Positions 8,517 to 16,872 of a stretch of 64,000 nucleotides of DNA are shown piece after piece. How positions within the stretch are numbered: position 1 is the stretch's first letter; the number at the start of each line of letters is the position of its first letter. The notes beneath the pieces are model-generated. The model saw only the letters and a list, made by a program, of their open reading frames with translations. It was not told the DNA's origin and made no database searches. Source of the stretch: Chitinophagaceae bacterium (GTDB lineage: Bacteria; Bacteroidota; Bacteroidia; Chitinophagales; Chitinophagaceae); NCBI GenBank assembly GCA_016720565.1, contig JADKKJ010000001.1, positions 124,001 through 188,000 on the forward strand, read 5' to 3'. A program made the position numbers and the translations under genes.

Positions 8517-9353
8517 ATGACCATGGGGAACAGAAACTGGATGGATCAATTAAAAAGGGACCGGGCTATTCGGCACTCTGAACTTTGCAAGGCCGAAAAT
8601 ATTCACTCCGAGTGGTACAAACACTGGTGCCGTGAACTTCAGGAAGAGCCCCGTTTTCATCGAAAGCAATGGGAGTTTGTATATATCCTTCAGTCACTCT
8701 GGGAAAGAGGATGCATTGCTGAGGGGAAAAAAGGATTGGTGTTCGCCGTGGGTACAGAACCATTGCCTTCTTTATTGGCAAATCATGGGTGCCGGATCCT
8801 GGCCACAGATGTTTTTCCCGAGGAAGGAGCTGAAAAAGGCTGGGCAGGTACCGATCAATTATGTTTTGGATTGGAATCACTGAATACCCGAAAACTTTGC
8901 AGCGATGAGATATTAAGGGAGAAGGTCTGTTACCGGCCCGTGGATATGCGGGAGATTCCCGCGGACCTCCGGGGTTTTGATTTTAACTGGTCAAGCTGTT
9001 CATTTGAACATCTTGGAAATATCGAACTCGGGCTAAAGTTTTTAAATGACCAGTTGGAGACCCTGAAACCGGGCGGCTGGGCGGTTCATACCACAGAGTA
9101 TAATATTTCATCGAATGAGGATACGCAGGACCATAATGACACGGTGATCTTCCGCTACAAGGATATCCAAAAAATAGTTGACAGGTTAAGGGAAGAAGGC
9201 CATTTTGTGGAGGAACTGGACTATTCTTTAGGTGGCATGCCAGAGGATTTTGAGGTGGATTACAGCCCTCACAGACAGGAAGTTCACCTGAAATTGCAGA
9301 TAGGTGAATATGTGGTCACCTCCTTAGGCCTGATCATACGCCGGAGGCCATGA
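8517..9353 (+). CDS. SAM-dependent methyltransferase-like protein
   Basis: 278 residues. The central part resembles a class I methyltransferase: a motif-I-like strand and loop (VFAVGTEPLPSLLA), an acidic residue ending strand 2 (ILATDVFPEEG), a motif-IV-like segment (FDFNWSSCSFEHLGN) and a post-motif ETLKPGGWAVHTTEYNI typical of type 11/12 methyltransferases. Motif I lacks the usual GxGxG, so SAM binding is likely but not certain. An in-frame ATG two codons later is an alternative start. It follows a glycosyltransferase by 3 bp; methylation of a glycan or its lipid carrier is a reasonable but unproven role. Confidence 0.75.
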   Translation: MTMGNRNWMDQLKRDRAIRHSELCKAENIHSEWYKHWCRELQEEPRFHRKQWEFVYILQSLWERGCIAEGKKGLVFAVGTEPLPSLLANHGCRILATDVFPEEGAEKGWAGTDQLCFGLESLNTRKLCSDEILREKVCYRPVDMREIPADLRGFDFNWSSCSFEHLGNIELGLKFLNDQLETLKPGGWAVHTTEYNISSNEDTQDHNDTVIFRYKDIQKIVDRLREEGHFVEELDYSLGGMPEDFEVDYSPHRQEVHLKLQIGEYVVTSLGLIIRRRP

Positions 9354-9372
9354 TTTTCAATAATATGCAATA

Positions 9373-9416
9373 AAAAACGGCCCCTAAGACCACTGTGAAT
9401 AATATTAGGCGTTTTT
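9373..9416 (+). terminator. Possible terminator behind the glycosyltransferase operon
   Basis: AAAAACG plus CCTAA pairs with TTAGG plus CGTTTTT across a 17-base loop, with a 3-base bulge (GCC) on the left. The T-run forms the right arm. The position is right, 20 bp after the methyltransferase stop, but the core is weak. Confidence 0.35.
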
Positions 9417-9428
9417 GGGGCTTATGAA

Positions 9429-9459
9429 TTGGAGAAATGTTCTGGCACCCTTACCTTTG
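9429..9459 (+). promoter_or_regulatory. Predicted promoter of atpDC
   Basis: TTGG at 9429-9432, a 19-base spacer, then TACCTTTG at 9452-9459. This matches the Bacteroidota sigma consensus (TTTG or TTG, about 19-21 bases, TAnnTTTG). The octamer ends 25 bases before the atpD ATG at 9485. Confidence 0.7.
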
Positions 9460-9484
9460 CGGCCAAATTAAATCACAGCTAGCT

Positions 9485-10978
9485 ATGGCTATTGTAGGTA
9501 AAGTAAAACAGGTAATTGGCGCCGTTATCGACGTTCAGTTCCACGGTAAACTTCCCGAGATCTATAATTCACTGGAATTAAAAAGAGAGAATGGTGATAT
9601 CCTCGTACTGGAGGTGCAGCAGCACCTGGGTGAGGACAGTGTTCGTACCATTGCGATGGACGGTACTGAAGGTATCGTACGTGGTACCGAAGTGATCGAT
9701 ACAGGTAAGCCGATCGCGATGCCTGTTGGTGAGGCCATTAAAGGCCGTCTTTTTAATGTAACGGGAGATGCGATCGATGGTCTTCCGCAGGTAAGTAAAG
9801 AAGGGGGTCGTCCGATCCACAGTTTACCTCCTGCCTTCGAAAACCTGAGCACTGCTTCTGAAGTATTGTTCACCGGTATAAAGGTGATCGACCTGATCGA
9901 GCCTTATGCAAAAGGTGGTAAGATCGGTTTGTTTGGTGGTGCGGGTGTTGGTAAGACCGTGTTGATCCAGGAGCTGATCAATAACATCGCGAAAGCATAT
10001 TCTGGTGTTTCCGTTTTTGCAGGCGTAGGTGAGAGAACCCGCGAAGGAAATGACCTGATGCGTGAAATGATCGAGGCAGGTATCATGAAATATGGCGATG
10101 CCTTTAAACATAGTATGGAAGAAGGCGGATGGGACCTTTCCAAAGTGGATATGAAAGAACTCGCAGATTCCAAGGCGACCTTTGTTTTCGGACAAATGAA
10201 TGAACCTCCCGGAGCCCGTGCGAGGGTGGCCCTGAGCGGTCTTACCATTGCAGAATATTATCGTGACGGTGATGGACAGGGTAAAGGACGTGATATCCTG
10301 TTCTTCGTGGATAACATCTTCCGTTTTACCCAGGCAGGTTCTGAAGTATCAGCCCTGTTGGGTCGTATGCCATCTGCGGTAGGATACCAGCCTACGCTGG
10401 CTACTGAAATGGGTATCATGCAGGAAAGGATCACCTCTACTAAAAATGGTTCGATCACTTCCGTACAGGCGGTTTACGTACCCGCGGATGACCTTACCGA
10501 TCCGGCTCCTGCAACAACGTTTGCCCACCTGGATGCAACAACCGTATTGTCCCGTAAGATCGCTGACCTTGGAATTTATCCTGCGGTGGATCCATTGGAT
10601 TCTACCTCCAGGATCCTTACTCCACAGGTAGTGGGCGACGCACACTATGATTGCGCCAACCGGGTGAAATCAATGCTCCAGCGTTATAAAGAATTGCAGG
10701 ATATCATTGCGATCCTGGGTATGGATGAATTGAGTGATGAAGATAAAATGGTGGTACAAAGGGCGCGTAAAGTTCAGCGTTTCCTTTCTCAGCCATTCCA
10801 TGTGGCAGAAGCCTTCACCGGTTTGAAAGGCGTACTGGTTCCAATTGAAGAGACCATCCGCGGATTCAATATGATCATGGATGGTGAAGTGGATGAATAC
10901 CCTGAAGCAGCCTTCAACCTGGTAGGAAGTATTGATGACGCGATCGAGAAAGGTAAAAAACTGATGGCCCAGGCTTAA
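9485..10978 (+). CDS. atpD: ATP synthase F1 subunit beta
   Basis: Catalytic beta subunit of F1Fo ATP synthase, 497 residues. I took ATG 9485 (MAIVGKVKQVIGAVIDVQF), the standard N-terminus; an upstream ATG at 9437 would overlap the predicted promoter. Visible motifs are the P-loop GGAGVGKTVLIQELI, the GERTREG segment, the Walker B strand ILFFVDNIFRFTQAGSE and the DELSDEDK region near the C-terminus that corresponds to the DELSEED motif. atpC follows 11 bp downstream, while the other F1Fo genes are not here, an arrangement common in Bacteroidota. Synonymous codon use looks like that of a highly expressed gene. Confidence 0.98.
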   Translation: MAIVGKVKQVIGAVIDVQFHGKLPEIYNSLELKRENGDILVLEVQQHLGEDSVRTIAMDGTEGIVRGTEVIDTGKPIAMPVGEAIKGRLFNVTGDAIDGLPQVSKEGGRPIHSLPPAFENLSTASEVLFTGIKVIDLIEPYAKGGKIGLFGGAGVGKTVLIQELINNIAKAYSGVSVFAGVGERTREGNDLMREMIEAGIMKYGDAFKHSMEEGGWDLSKVDMKELADSKATFVFGQMNEPPGARARVALSGLTIAEYYRDGDGQGKGRDILFFVDNIFRFTQAGSEVSALLGRMPSAVGYQPTLATEMGIMQERITSTKNGSITSVQAVYVPADDLTDPAPATTFAHLDATTVLSRKIADLGIYPAVDPLDSTSRILTPQVVGDAHYDCANRVKSMLQRYKELQDIIAILGMDELSDEDKMVVQRARKVQRFLSQPFHVAEAFTGLKGVLVPIEETIRGFNMIMDGEVDEYPEAAFNLVGSIDDAIEKGKKLMAQA

Positions 10979-10989
10979 TACAGATCATT

Positions 10990-11244
10990 ATGACTTTAGA
11001 GATATTAACTCCGGAGAGAAAACTTTATTCAGGAAACGTATATGGCGTTTTGATGCCCGGCATCAGCGGTATGTTTGAAGTACTGGATAAACACGCGCCA
11101 TTGGTTAGTGCCCTGCGCCCCGGAAGAGTAAAAGTGCTGAAAGACAAATCGAATTCAACCCTGAGCTTTGATATTACAGGCGGTTTTGTGGAAGTGCTGA
11201 ATAATAAAGTGACCCTGCTGGCAGAAGGAGCAACCGAAGCCTGA
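10990..11244 (+). CDS. atpC: ATP synthase F1 subunit epsilon (short form)
   Basis: 84-residue epsilon subunit, containing only the N-terminal beta-sandwich (MTLEILTPERKLYSG, GMFEVLDKHAPLVSAL, GGFVEVLNNKVTLLAEGA). The C-terminal helical hairpin that can inhibit ATP hydrolysis in E. coli and Bacillus is absent. Such short forms are known in Bacteroidota. It is translated from the atpD transcript and followed by a strong terminator. Confidence 0.95.
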   Translation: MTLEILTPERKLYSGNVYGVLMPGISGMFEVLDKHAPLVSALRPGRVKVLKDKSNSTLSFDITGGFVEVLNNKVTLLAEGATEA

Positions 11245-11270
11245 TAAGTAGTTTGAACGAATAATAAAAG

Positions 11271-11293
11271 ATCCCGCAATCGCGGGATTTTTT
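11271..11293. terminator. Bidirectional rho-independent terminator (atpC / DUF4197 gene)
   Basis: ATCCCGC-aatc-GCGGGAT with a T6 tract on the plus strand, and an A/T-rich tail (ataataaaag) that becomes a T-rich run on the minus strand. It separates atpC from the convergent gene whose stop lies at 11292. Confidence 0.88.
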
Positions 11294-12011
11294 ATTGCAT
11301 GGCTTTTCTTCTTTTTAATTCCTGTTCGGCATAGCCGAAAACTTTGCGTGTAAGGTCCGATTTCCGGAATTCATATTTCTGGCGGATCTGTGTTTCCTCA
11401 TTGGCTACGGATAAAAACATCAGGTCGATCACACGGGCGGAAATAAAATCCGTGAGACTGCTCTCTAAAGGCTTTCCTGTAAACGGGATCTTATTATAGA
11501 TCGTGCTGATGCTGCTCCAGTCTTTATCTGCACCTTCTGTATGTATAGTACTGTCAACAATGGGTCGGAATGCGGTGATCAGGGATGGCTGCATGGCCGA
11601 TTTAAAATAATCAGTGGCCGCATGTGTATTATCCGTGATCAGTATGCCAATGGCATCACGAATGCTCATAGAACGAACAGCATCCAGGAAGATCGGTTTG
11701 GAAGCTGAGACGGCAGAAGCCATGGCCCTGGTGAATTTTCCGGTGACCTGGTTTACCAGTTTACTCAATCCCAGATCGTTCAATGTTTTTTCGATCTTAG
11801 CCGCATCACCTGGAAAGGCAAAACGAACCATAGGATTCCCATTGGGATCTGCGAATGCATCGAAGCCTTTCCATAATCCCTGCGATAATGCTTCTCTTAA
11901 ACCCATGGCCATTTCCAGTTCAGAGGGAACCAGCCCAAGGCTTTTCATCACATTGCAGCGGGGGAAAACAAGGACAAACGAAAAACATAATACAAGGATC
12001 CTGTATCTCAT
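11292..12011 (-). CDS. DUF4197 family protein
   Basis: 239 residues, the usual length for DUF4197. Recognisable family segments are the N-terminal LREALSQGLWKGFDAF, a central KPIFLDAVRSMSIRDAIGILI, the NTHAATDYFKSAM stretch and PIVDSTI. The N-terminus is hydrophobic (RYRILVLCFSFVLVF), and a Cys at about residue 19 could mark a lipoprotein. The residues before that Cys (FPR) do not fit a standard lipobox, so lipidation is doubtful. The function of the family is unknown. It may be cotranscribed with yqgE, which lies 18 bp upstream. Confidence 0.8.
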   Translation of the reverse strand: MRYRILVLCFSFVLVFPRCNVMKSLGLVPSELEMAMGLREALSQGLWKGFDAFADPNGNPMVRFAFPGDAAKIEKTLNDLGLSKLVNQVTGKFTRAMASAVSASKPIFLDAVRSMSIRDAIGILITDNTHAATDYFKSAMQPSLITAFRPIVDSTIHTEGADKDWSSISTIYNKIPFTGKPLESSLTDFISARVIDLMFLSVANEETQIRQKYEFRKSDLTRKVFGYAEQELKRRKAMQ

Positions 12012-12029
12012 GGTTTGTTATTAACTGGT

Positions 12030-12581
12030 TTAATTCAGCTGGGGATCTATGGGAAAATTTGCCATCATTTCATAATCGCCTCCCAGTTTATGAAGGGATG
12101 CTTTCCAAATAGTATCACTGTCGGCATGGAAGATCAGTTGCGGATCTGCTTCTACAGTGAGCCAGCTTTTTTCCTCTATCTCCTCTTCCAGCTGGCCTAC
12201 CGACCAACCTGAATAGCCCAGGAAGAAACGGATGCGGTCTTTTTCCAGTTCACCTTTATGAAGCAGGTCGATCACGGCTTCAAAATCTCCACCCCAGTAT
12301 ACACCTTCCAGTATTTCCTGGCCACCCGGTATCTGATCAGGACACTGGTGCAGCATATGAATGGTCTCCGGTTGTACAGGACCACCGAAATACACCGGGA
12401 AATCATGCCCTTCCAGGTCGGGAAGTAATTCATCGAGGGTGTGTTCGTATTGGCGGTTCAGTACAAAGCCAACGGCTCCTTCTTCGTTTTTTTCACAAAG
12501 GATCACAACGGTCCTTAGGAAATTGGGGTCCTTTAAAAAAGGATCGGCGATCAGCAAAATGCCGGGTGCTGGTTCAATCAT
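12030..12581 (-). CDS. YqgE/AlgH family protein
   Basis: 183 residues, full length for the family. The N-terminus shows the family pattern GILLIADPFLKDPNFLRTVVIL followed closely by GAVGFVLNR; the middle has YFGGPVQPETIHMLH and the C-terminal half FFLGYSGWSVGQLEEEI. Members are cytosolic proteins of unsettled function; AlgH was linked to alginate regulation in Pseudomonas. There is no signal peptide. The gene is followed 18 bp downstream by the DUF4197 gene. Confidence 0.93.
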   Translation of the reverse strand: MIEPAPGILLIADPFLKDPNFLRTVVILCEKNEEGAVGFVLNRQYEHTLDELLPDLEGHDFPVYFGGPVQPETIHMLHQCPDQIPGGQEILEGVYWGGDFEAVIDLLHKGELEKDRIRFFLGYSGWSVGQLEEEIEEKSWLTVEADPQLIFHADSDTIWKASLHKLGGDYEMMANFPIDPQLN

Positions 12582-12678
12582 AGTCCAAATTAAAGATTTT
12601 TAATCGTTAAAATAACGGCAATAATCAGGTTTATACAGGCAAGTATGCGCCCAAAATAATTATCTTAGGCGCTCAACC

Positions 12679-14025
12679 ATGAAAAGGATATTCACTTTAA
12701 TAACGGTACTCGTCAGCCTTTCGTTGCTAGGCATTATCATCAATCAGAATGCCGCGCTGAAAAACATGATCTCCGTAAGAAGGGAGCAGCTTAAGCACAG
12801 TGTGGAACAAAGTACGCTGCAGGTACAAAAAGAATTATCCAGGCATAAAGGAAGCGACCTGATGGGCGGTGGTAAAAAGGGGACCGTGTTCCCGGATGAT
12901 TTCTCCATTGATCTTTTTCGCAAGACGACGGTTGGCAGCCGTGTGGATGTATCAGAGGTACAGGAAATGTTTCGCCGCGCATTTGAACAAAACAATCTGA
13001 AAGGAGTAAAATTCGAATTCGGTATCGCCTCCCTGCAAAATGATGTGATCGTATTTGAAAAGACCTCGGCTGGTTTTATGGCCGCTTTCCAGGATACCAG
13101 CAGCAATTTCGTTTCCAATATGGGACTGGAAGCCATGAGTGGGACTGCAGGAGAAAACCTGAGTGTGTATGAGATCCTTTATGTAGTGGTGCCCAACCTG
13201 AATAATTATGTGATACGGTCCCTTTTCTGGAGGATCAGTTTATCGGTGCTCTTCACCCTGATCATCATTGCTGCTTTTTATGTTACTGTAAGGACCATGC
13301 TAAAACAGAAAAAACTGGCAGAGATCAAAAATGATTTCATCAACAATATGACGCATGAATTTAAAACGCCTATAGCCACTATCTCACTGGCTGTAGATGC
13401 CATGCGCAATGAGAAAGTAATTTCGGACCGGCAGAAACTTGGTTATTTCAGCGGTATCATTAAAGAAGAGAACCAGCGGATGAACCGGCAGGTGGAAACC
13501 ATTTTAAAAGCCTCCCAGCTGGAAAAACAAGAAGTGAATCTCAACCTTAAGCCAACACATGTACATGAACTGATCACTGATGTAGTGGAGAATTTCCAGT
13601 TACAGCTTGAACAGAAAAATGGAAAGGTGGAAATGGAATTGGGTGCGGTCAATGACCTGATAAATGCGGATGAGGTGCATTTTTCCAACCTGATCAATAA
13701 CCTGGTAGATAACGCCATGAAATATTCCAAAGAGAATGTGGCTCCATTGATAAAACTGAGTACCAGTTCCGATGCAAAATATTTCCATATCCGTATTGAA
13801 GATAATGGCATAGGCATGACCCGTGATACTGTGAAACGCATATTTGAAAGGTTCTTTCGCGCGCATACCGGCAATGTGCATAATGTGAAGGGCTTTGGGT
13901 TGGGACTTAGTTATGTTAAGACCATGATCGAAGCCCATAACGGGGACATAAAGGCGGAAAGCGTATTGGGAAAAGGTTCCCAATTCAATATACAACTGCC
14001 CCTGGCCAAAGAGGGAAGGGGTTAA
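12679..14025 (+). CDS. Membrane sensor histidine kinase (orphan in this window)
   Basis: 448-residue classical HisKA-type kinase. The N-terminal membrane helix (residues about 4-25), a periplasmic domain of about 150 residues with no recognised fold, a second membrane helix near 185-210 (SVLFTLIIIAAFYVTV), the HisKA box NNMTHEFKTPIATISLA, and a HATPase domain with N box (LINNLVDNAMKYS), G1 (EDNGIGM), F box (FERFFRA) and G2 (GFGLGLSYV). No response regulator lies next to it: queA converges with a 4-base overlap of stop codons. TATCTTAG ten bases before the ATG resembles a -7 element with one mismatch. Confidence 0.92.
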   Translation: MKRIFTLITVLVSLSLLGIIINQNAALKNMISVRREQLKHSVEQSTLQVQKELSRHKGSDLMGGGKKGTVFPDDFSIDLFRKTTVGSRVDVSEVQEMFRRAFEQNNLKGVKFEFGIASLQNDVIVFEKTSAGFMAAFQDTSSNFVSNMGLEAMSGTAGENLSVYEILYVVVPNLNNYVIRSLFWRISLSVLFTLIIIAAFYVTVRTMLKQKKLAEIKNDFINNMTHEFKTPIATISLAVDAMRNEKVISDRQKLGYFSGIIKEENQRMNRQVETILKASQLEKQEVNLNLKPTHVHELITDVVENFQLQLEQKNGKVEMELGAVNDLINADEVHFSNLINNLVDNAMKYSKENVAPLIKLSTSSDAKYFHIRIEDNGIGMTRDTVKRIFERFFRAHTGNVHNVKGFGLGLSYVKTMIEAHNGDIKAESVLGKGSQFNIQLPLAKEGRG

Positions 14026-15254
14026 GCAGGTAATAACAGGCAGCCATCTCCATAAGAAAGAAAGCGAAACCCATTTTCAAGCGCGTAGGAATATACCCTT
14101 CTCCAATCATCACCAATAAGCGCGCTGACCAGCAATAAAAGTGTAGAGGCAGGTTGGTGGAAATTGGTGATCAATCCTTTTACGATACGAAATTCATAAC
14201 CGGGGGCTATCAATAATCTTGTACGTGTGATCAGCCTTTTCATTTTACGTTTCTTCATCCAGTTCAGCAATGATGACAGGGCCTCATCCTTTGTGATGTT
14301 ACCTTCCATTTCATAGGGATCCCATTGGTCAACTTCAGGTATGGAGGAATTATTTTTTTCTTCATCCAGCCATTTGCATTTTCCTCCCAGCCAATACAAA
14401 CTTTCTAATGTTCGGGCGGAAGTAGTGCCCACTGCAATAACCTGCTGCACAGACTTCTTTAATTTTTCGATCAACTCTATTGATATATCGATCCATTCCG
14501 CATGCATCAGATGCCCGGCCATAGTTTCCGCTTTCACCGGTTGAAATGTTCCGGCGCCCACATGCAGGGTAAGATGCTCCACAGGAATTTTCATTTCTGA
14601 AAGCTCGGAAAAAATATTTTCCGTGAAATGAAGACCAGCTGTTGGTGCCGCTACGGATCCTTCCTCCCGTGCGTAAATGGTCTGGTATCGTTCCTTATCT
14701 TTTTCTTCTGTTTCCCGGGCCAGGTAAGGAGGTAATGGGATATCTCCTGCCAGATGAAGGATCTCAGCGAAGGTCAATGATGGATCGGACCATTGAAGTT
14801 GTATGGCGAATATTCCCGGACGTTTTTCCAGGAATTCTGCGCTCAATTCTATTTCCGTATCACGGAAGGATAATTGTTTTTTCAATACTTGTCCCGACTT
14901 CCATTTTGAAGCTCCACCAATAAGGCATAGCCATTTTACGGATCCCTGTTGCATCATGGCCGTTTGAATATCGGCATAGGATTCATGCGGCTCGAGACAG
15001 AAAATTTCAATCAGGCCCCCGGTAGGTTTTTTAAACAGCAATCTTGCCTCCACCACTTTGGTGTCGTTAAAAATCAGCATGGCATCAGCCGGAAGGTGCG
15101 AAGGAATATGCCTGTAAAGGGTTTCTGTTATCCCGCCTTTGTTCCAGATCAGTAATCGTGAGTCATCACGGTTATCTAATGGATAACGGGCAATGCGTTC
15201 TTCAGGAAGAGAATAGTTATAATCCTGTATGGACAGGAGTCGGGGATCATTCAT
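14022..15254 (-). CDS. QueA-like S-adenosylmethionine:tRNA ribosyltransferase-isomerase
   Basis: About 410 residues. QueA transfers and isomerises the ribosyl part of SAM onto 7-aminomethyl-7-deazaguanine in tRNA, making epoxyqueuosine. Family motifs visible are PEERIARYPLDNRDDSRLL, the FNDTKVVEARL segment, TIYAREEGSVAAPTAGLHF and HVGAGTFQPVKAE. ATG 15254 (MNDPRLLSIQDYNYSLPEE) is preferred; ATG 15281 would add nine residues. The protein is longer than E. coli QueA (about 356), with inserted acidic stretches around 295-325. Bacteroidota often carry a second, divergent QueA-like protein and this may be it, so I leave the symbol empty. Confidence 0.85.
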   Translation of the reverse strand: MNDPRLLSIQDYNYSLPEERIARYPLDNRDDSRLLIWNKGGITETLYRHIPSHLPADAMLIFNDTKVVEARLLFKKPTGGLIEIFCLEPHESYADIQTAMMQQGSVKWLCLIGGASKWKSGQVLKKQLSFRDTEIELSAEFLEKRPGIFAIQLQWSDPSLTFAEILHLAGDIPLPPYLARETEEKDKERYQTIYAREEGSVAAPTAGLHFTENIFSELSEMKIPVEHLTLHVGAGTFQPVKAETMAGHLMHAEWIDISIELIEKLKKSVQQVIAVGTTSARTLESLYWLGGKCKWLDEEKNNSSIPEVDQWDPYEMEGNITKDEALSSLLNWMKKRKMKRLITRTRLLIAPGYEFRIVKGLITNFHQPASTLLLLVSALIGDDWRRVYSYALENGFRFLSYGDGCLLLPA

Positions 15255-15288
15255 ACAACCAACTGTTGTTTGAGAGGGCAAATATAGC

Positions 15289-15409
15289 TTATCAACAGCT
15301 TATTAACAGCAATCCACAGCCAATTCACCGTGTTTTTGCAGATCTATCCGGCAATATAGCTCAAACCCTTACTGGGTGGATATTTCAGGGCCTAAAGCAT
15401 TGTGGATAA
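15289..15409. promoter_or_regulatory. Cluster of DnaA-box-like sequences upstream of mraZ
   Basis: TTATCAACA (15289-15297), TTATTAACA (15300-15308) and CAATCCACA (15310-15318) stand in tandem with 10-11 bp spacing, each one or two mismatches from TTATNCACA. A perfect box, TGTGGATAA (TTATCCACA on the minus strand), lies at 15401-15409. GGTGGATAT near 15375 is a weaker fit. The region is the queA-mraZ intergenic space, so DnaA could regulate the dcw operon or bind for replication control. Confidence 0.5.
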
Positions 15410-15435
15410 AAGAAAAGCAGAAAAATTTGGTTAGT

Positions 15436-15462
15436 AAGTGGGAAAAAGTGTTAATTTGTGTC
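15436..15462 (+). promoter_or_regulatory. Predicted MraZ operator (three 10-bp-spaced repeats)
   Basis: AAGTGGG, AAGTGTT and TTGTGTC repeat with GTG cores at 15438, 15448 and 15458, an exact 10-bp period that puts all three on one DNA face. MraZ is known to bind short GTG-containing direct repeats upstream of its own gene (TGGGN or AAAGTGN types). The last repeat lies 33 bp before the mraZ ATG, fitting autoregulation. Confidence 0.65.
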
Positions 15463-15494
15463 AATTAATTCAAAATTGTTTCAACCAACTGATA

Positions 15495-15953
15495 ATGACG
15501 GGTTTTCTCGGAGAATACGAGGCTACATTAGACGCCAAGGGGCGTTTCCTACTCCCAGCGGGGTTCAAAAGACAGCTGGCAGAGGGGGAGGCCAACCGCT
15601 TTGTTATCAACAGGGGTTTTGAGACAAGTTTGGCTCTTTATCCGCTGAGTACCTGGGAGCCGTTATTTGCCCGGATCTCTCAACTAAATGAGTTTGATCC
15701 AAAGCAGCGGGCATTTAAAAGGGCTTTTTTAAATGGCGCCACTTATGTGGAGCCGGACACAGCGGGAAGGATACTGGTGCCACCAAGTTTGAAAGGATAT
15801 GCTGAATTGACGAAAGACATGGTGTTGATGGCAACAGGAGAAAAATTAGAAATCTGGGATAGTAATAAGTACAAACAGTTCTTTGATTCCATTTCCTCGG
15901 ATGCATTGAGTGCCTTAGGCAACGAAGTGCTGGGAGGCAAAAAACCCGAATGA
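15495..15953 (+). CDS. mraZ: Division/cell wall cluster transcriptional repressor MraZ
   Basis: 152-residue DNA-binding protein of the AbrB-like double SpoVT fold, first gene of the dcw cluster. I chose ATG 15495 (MTGFLGEYEATLDAKGRFLL), the standard N-terminus; an upstream GTG at 15438 lies inside the predicted operator. Both family half-repeats are visible: DAKGRFLLPAGFKR and DTAGRILVPPSLKG. MraZ forms ring oligomers that bind repeated GTG-type boxes and usually represses its own operon. Its stop overlaps an out-of-frame ATG, and rsmH starts 7 bp later. Confidence 0.95.
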   Translation: MTGFLGEYEATLDAKGRFLLPAGFKRQLAEGEANRFVINRGFETSLALYPLSTWEPLFARISQLNEFDPKQRAFKRAFLNGATYVEPDTAGRILVPPSLKGYAELTKDMVLMATGEKLEIWDSNKYKQFFDSISSDALSALGNEVLGGKKPE

Positions 15954-15960
15954 TCAAGTT

Positions 15961-16872
15961 TTGGAGCAAGCGTATCATATACCCGTTTTACTCCAGGAAC
16001 TGATCGAAGGTTTGCAGATTAGGCCCGACGGCGTTTATGTGGATTGCACATTTGGCGGCGGCGGACATTCCAAAGCCATTCTGCAAAAACTGGGTGATAA
16101 AGGAAAGTTGCTGGCTTTTGACCAGGATGCCGATGCGGCACGGAATCTTCCGGAAGATCCCCGTCTCATTTTCATTCCTCAGAATTTTCGTCACCTGTCC
16201 CGCTTTCTTCGTCTACACCAGTATCAGCAGGTAGACGGTATCATGGCCGATCTGGGCGTGAGCAGTCACCAGTTTGATGAAGCCGAACGCGGTTTTTCCA
16301 CCAGGCACGATGCGGCGCTCGATATGCGCATGGATCAGCGGCAGGAGCTTACAGCGGCAGAAGTGATCAACACCTATCCGGAAGAACGGTTGCATAAACT
16401 GTTTGAACGATACGGAGAGGTTACCAATGCGAAAACGCTGGCCCGCACCATCGTTGATCTGCGTTCCACCGTATCCCTTCAAACAATTGAAGGATTCAAG
16501 AACGCCATCCGGGAAATAGTGAAAGGAAATCCCAACAAGTATTTTGCCCAGGTTTTCCAGGCCTTACGCATCGAAGTGAATGATGAAATGGGTGCATTGG
16601 AAGAGATGCTGAAACAGATCCCCACCCTTTTAAAGCCCGGAGGCCGTGTGGCCATCATTACATTTCATTCCATCGAGGACAGGTTGGTAAAGAGTTTTTT
16701 CCGTCGCGGTTCATTTGATGAACCCGATCAGAATCCTTTTATCAATACGGAACCAGAGAACCCATTGAAACTGGTGAATAAAAAACCAGTCACGGCAACA
16801 GAAGAAGAGTTGAAAAAAAATCCCAGGTCAAGAAGTGCCAAACTGCGAATTGCAGAAAAGACCGGGAATTAA
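15961..16872 (+). CDS. rsmH: 16S rRNA (cytosine(1402)-N(4))-methyltransferase
   Basis: RsmH (MraW) methylates N4 of C1402 in the 16S rRNA decoding centre. 303 residues. Family motifs: YHIPVLLQELIEGL at the N-terminus, the SAM site YVDCTFGGGGHSKAIL, GIMADLGVSSHQFDEAERGFS, NTYPEERLHKLFERYGE, and the C-terminal FHSIEDRLVKSFF followed by NPRSRSAKLRIAEK. The start is a TTG at 15961; no ATG gives the conserved N-terminus. Usual dcw position directly after mraZ. Confidence 0.96.
   Translation: MEQAYHIPVLLQELIEGLQIRPDGVYVDCTFGGGGHSKAILQKLGDKGKLLAFDQDADAARNLPEDPRLIFIPQNFRHLSRFLRLHQYQQVDGIMADLGVSSHQFDEAERGFSTRHDAALDMRMDQRQELTAAEVINTYPEERLHKLFERYGEVTNAKTLARTIVDLRSTVSLQTIEGFKNAIREIVKGNPNKYFAQVFQALRIEVNDEMGALEEMLKQIPTLLKPGGRVAIITFHSIEDRLVKSFFRRGSFDEPDQNPFINTEPENPLKLVNKKPVTATEEELKKNPRSRSAKLRIAEKTGN

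Noticed and set aside
15282..15494. Chromosomal replication origin
   Set aside because: DnaA-like boxes are present, but no dnaA/dnaN gene is near, the AT-rich unwinding stretch is not obvious and gene direction does not switch consistently around it. I kept it as a DnaA-box group only.
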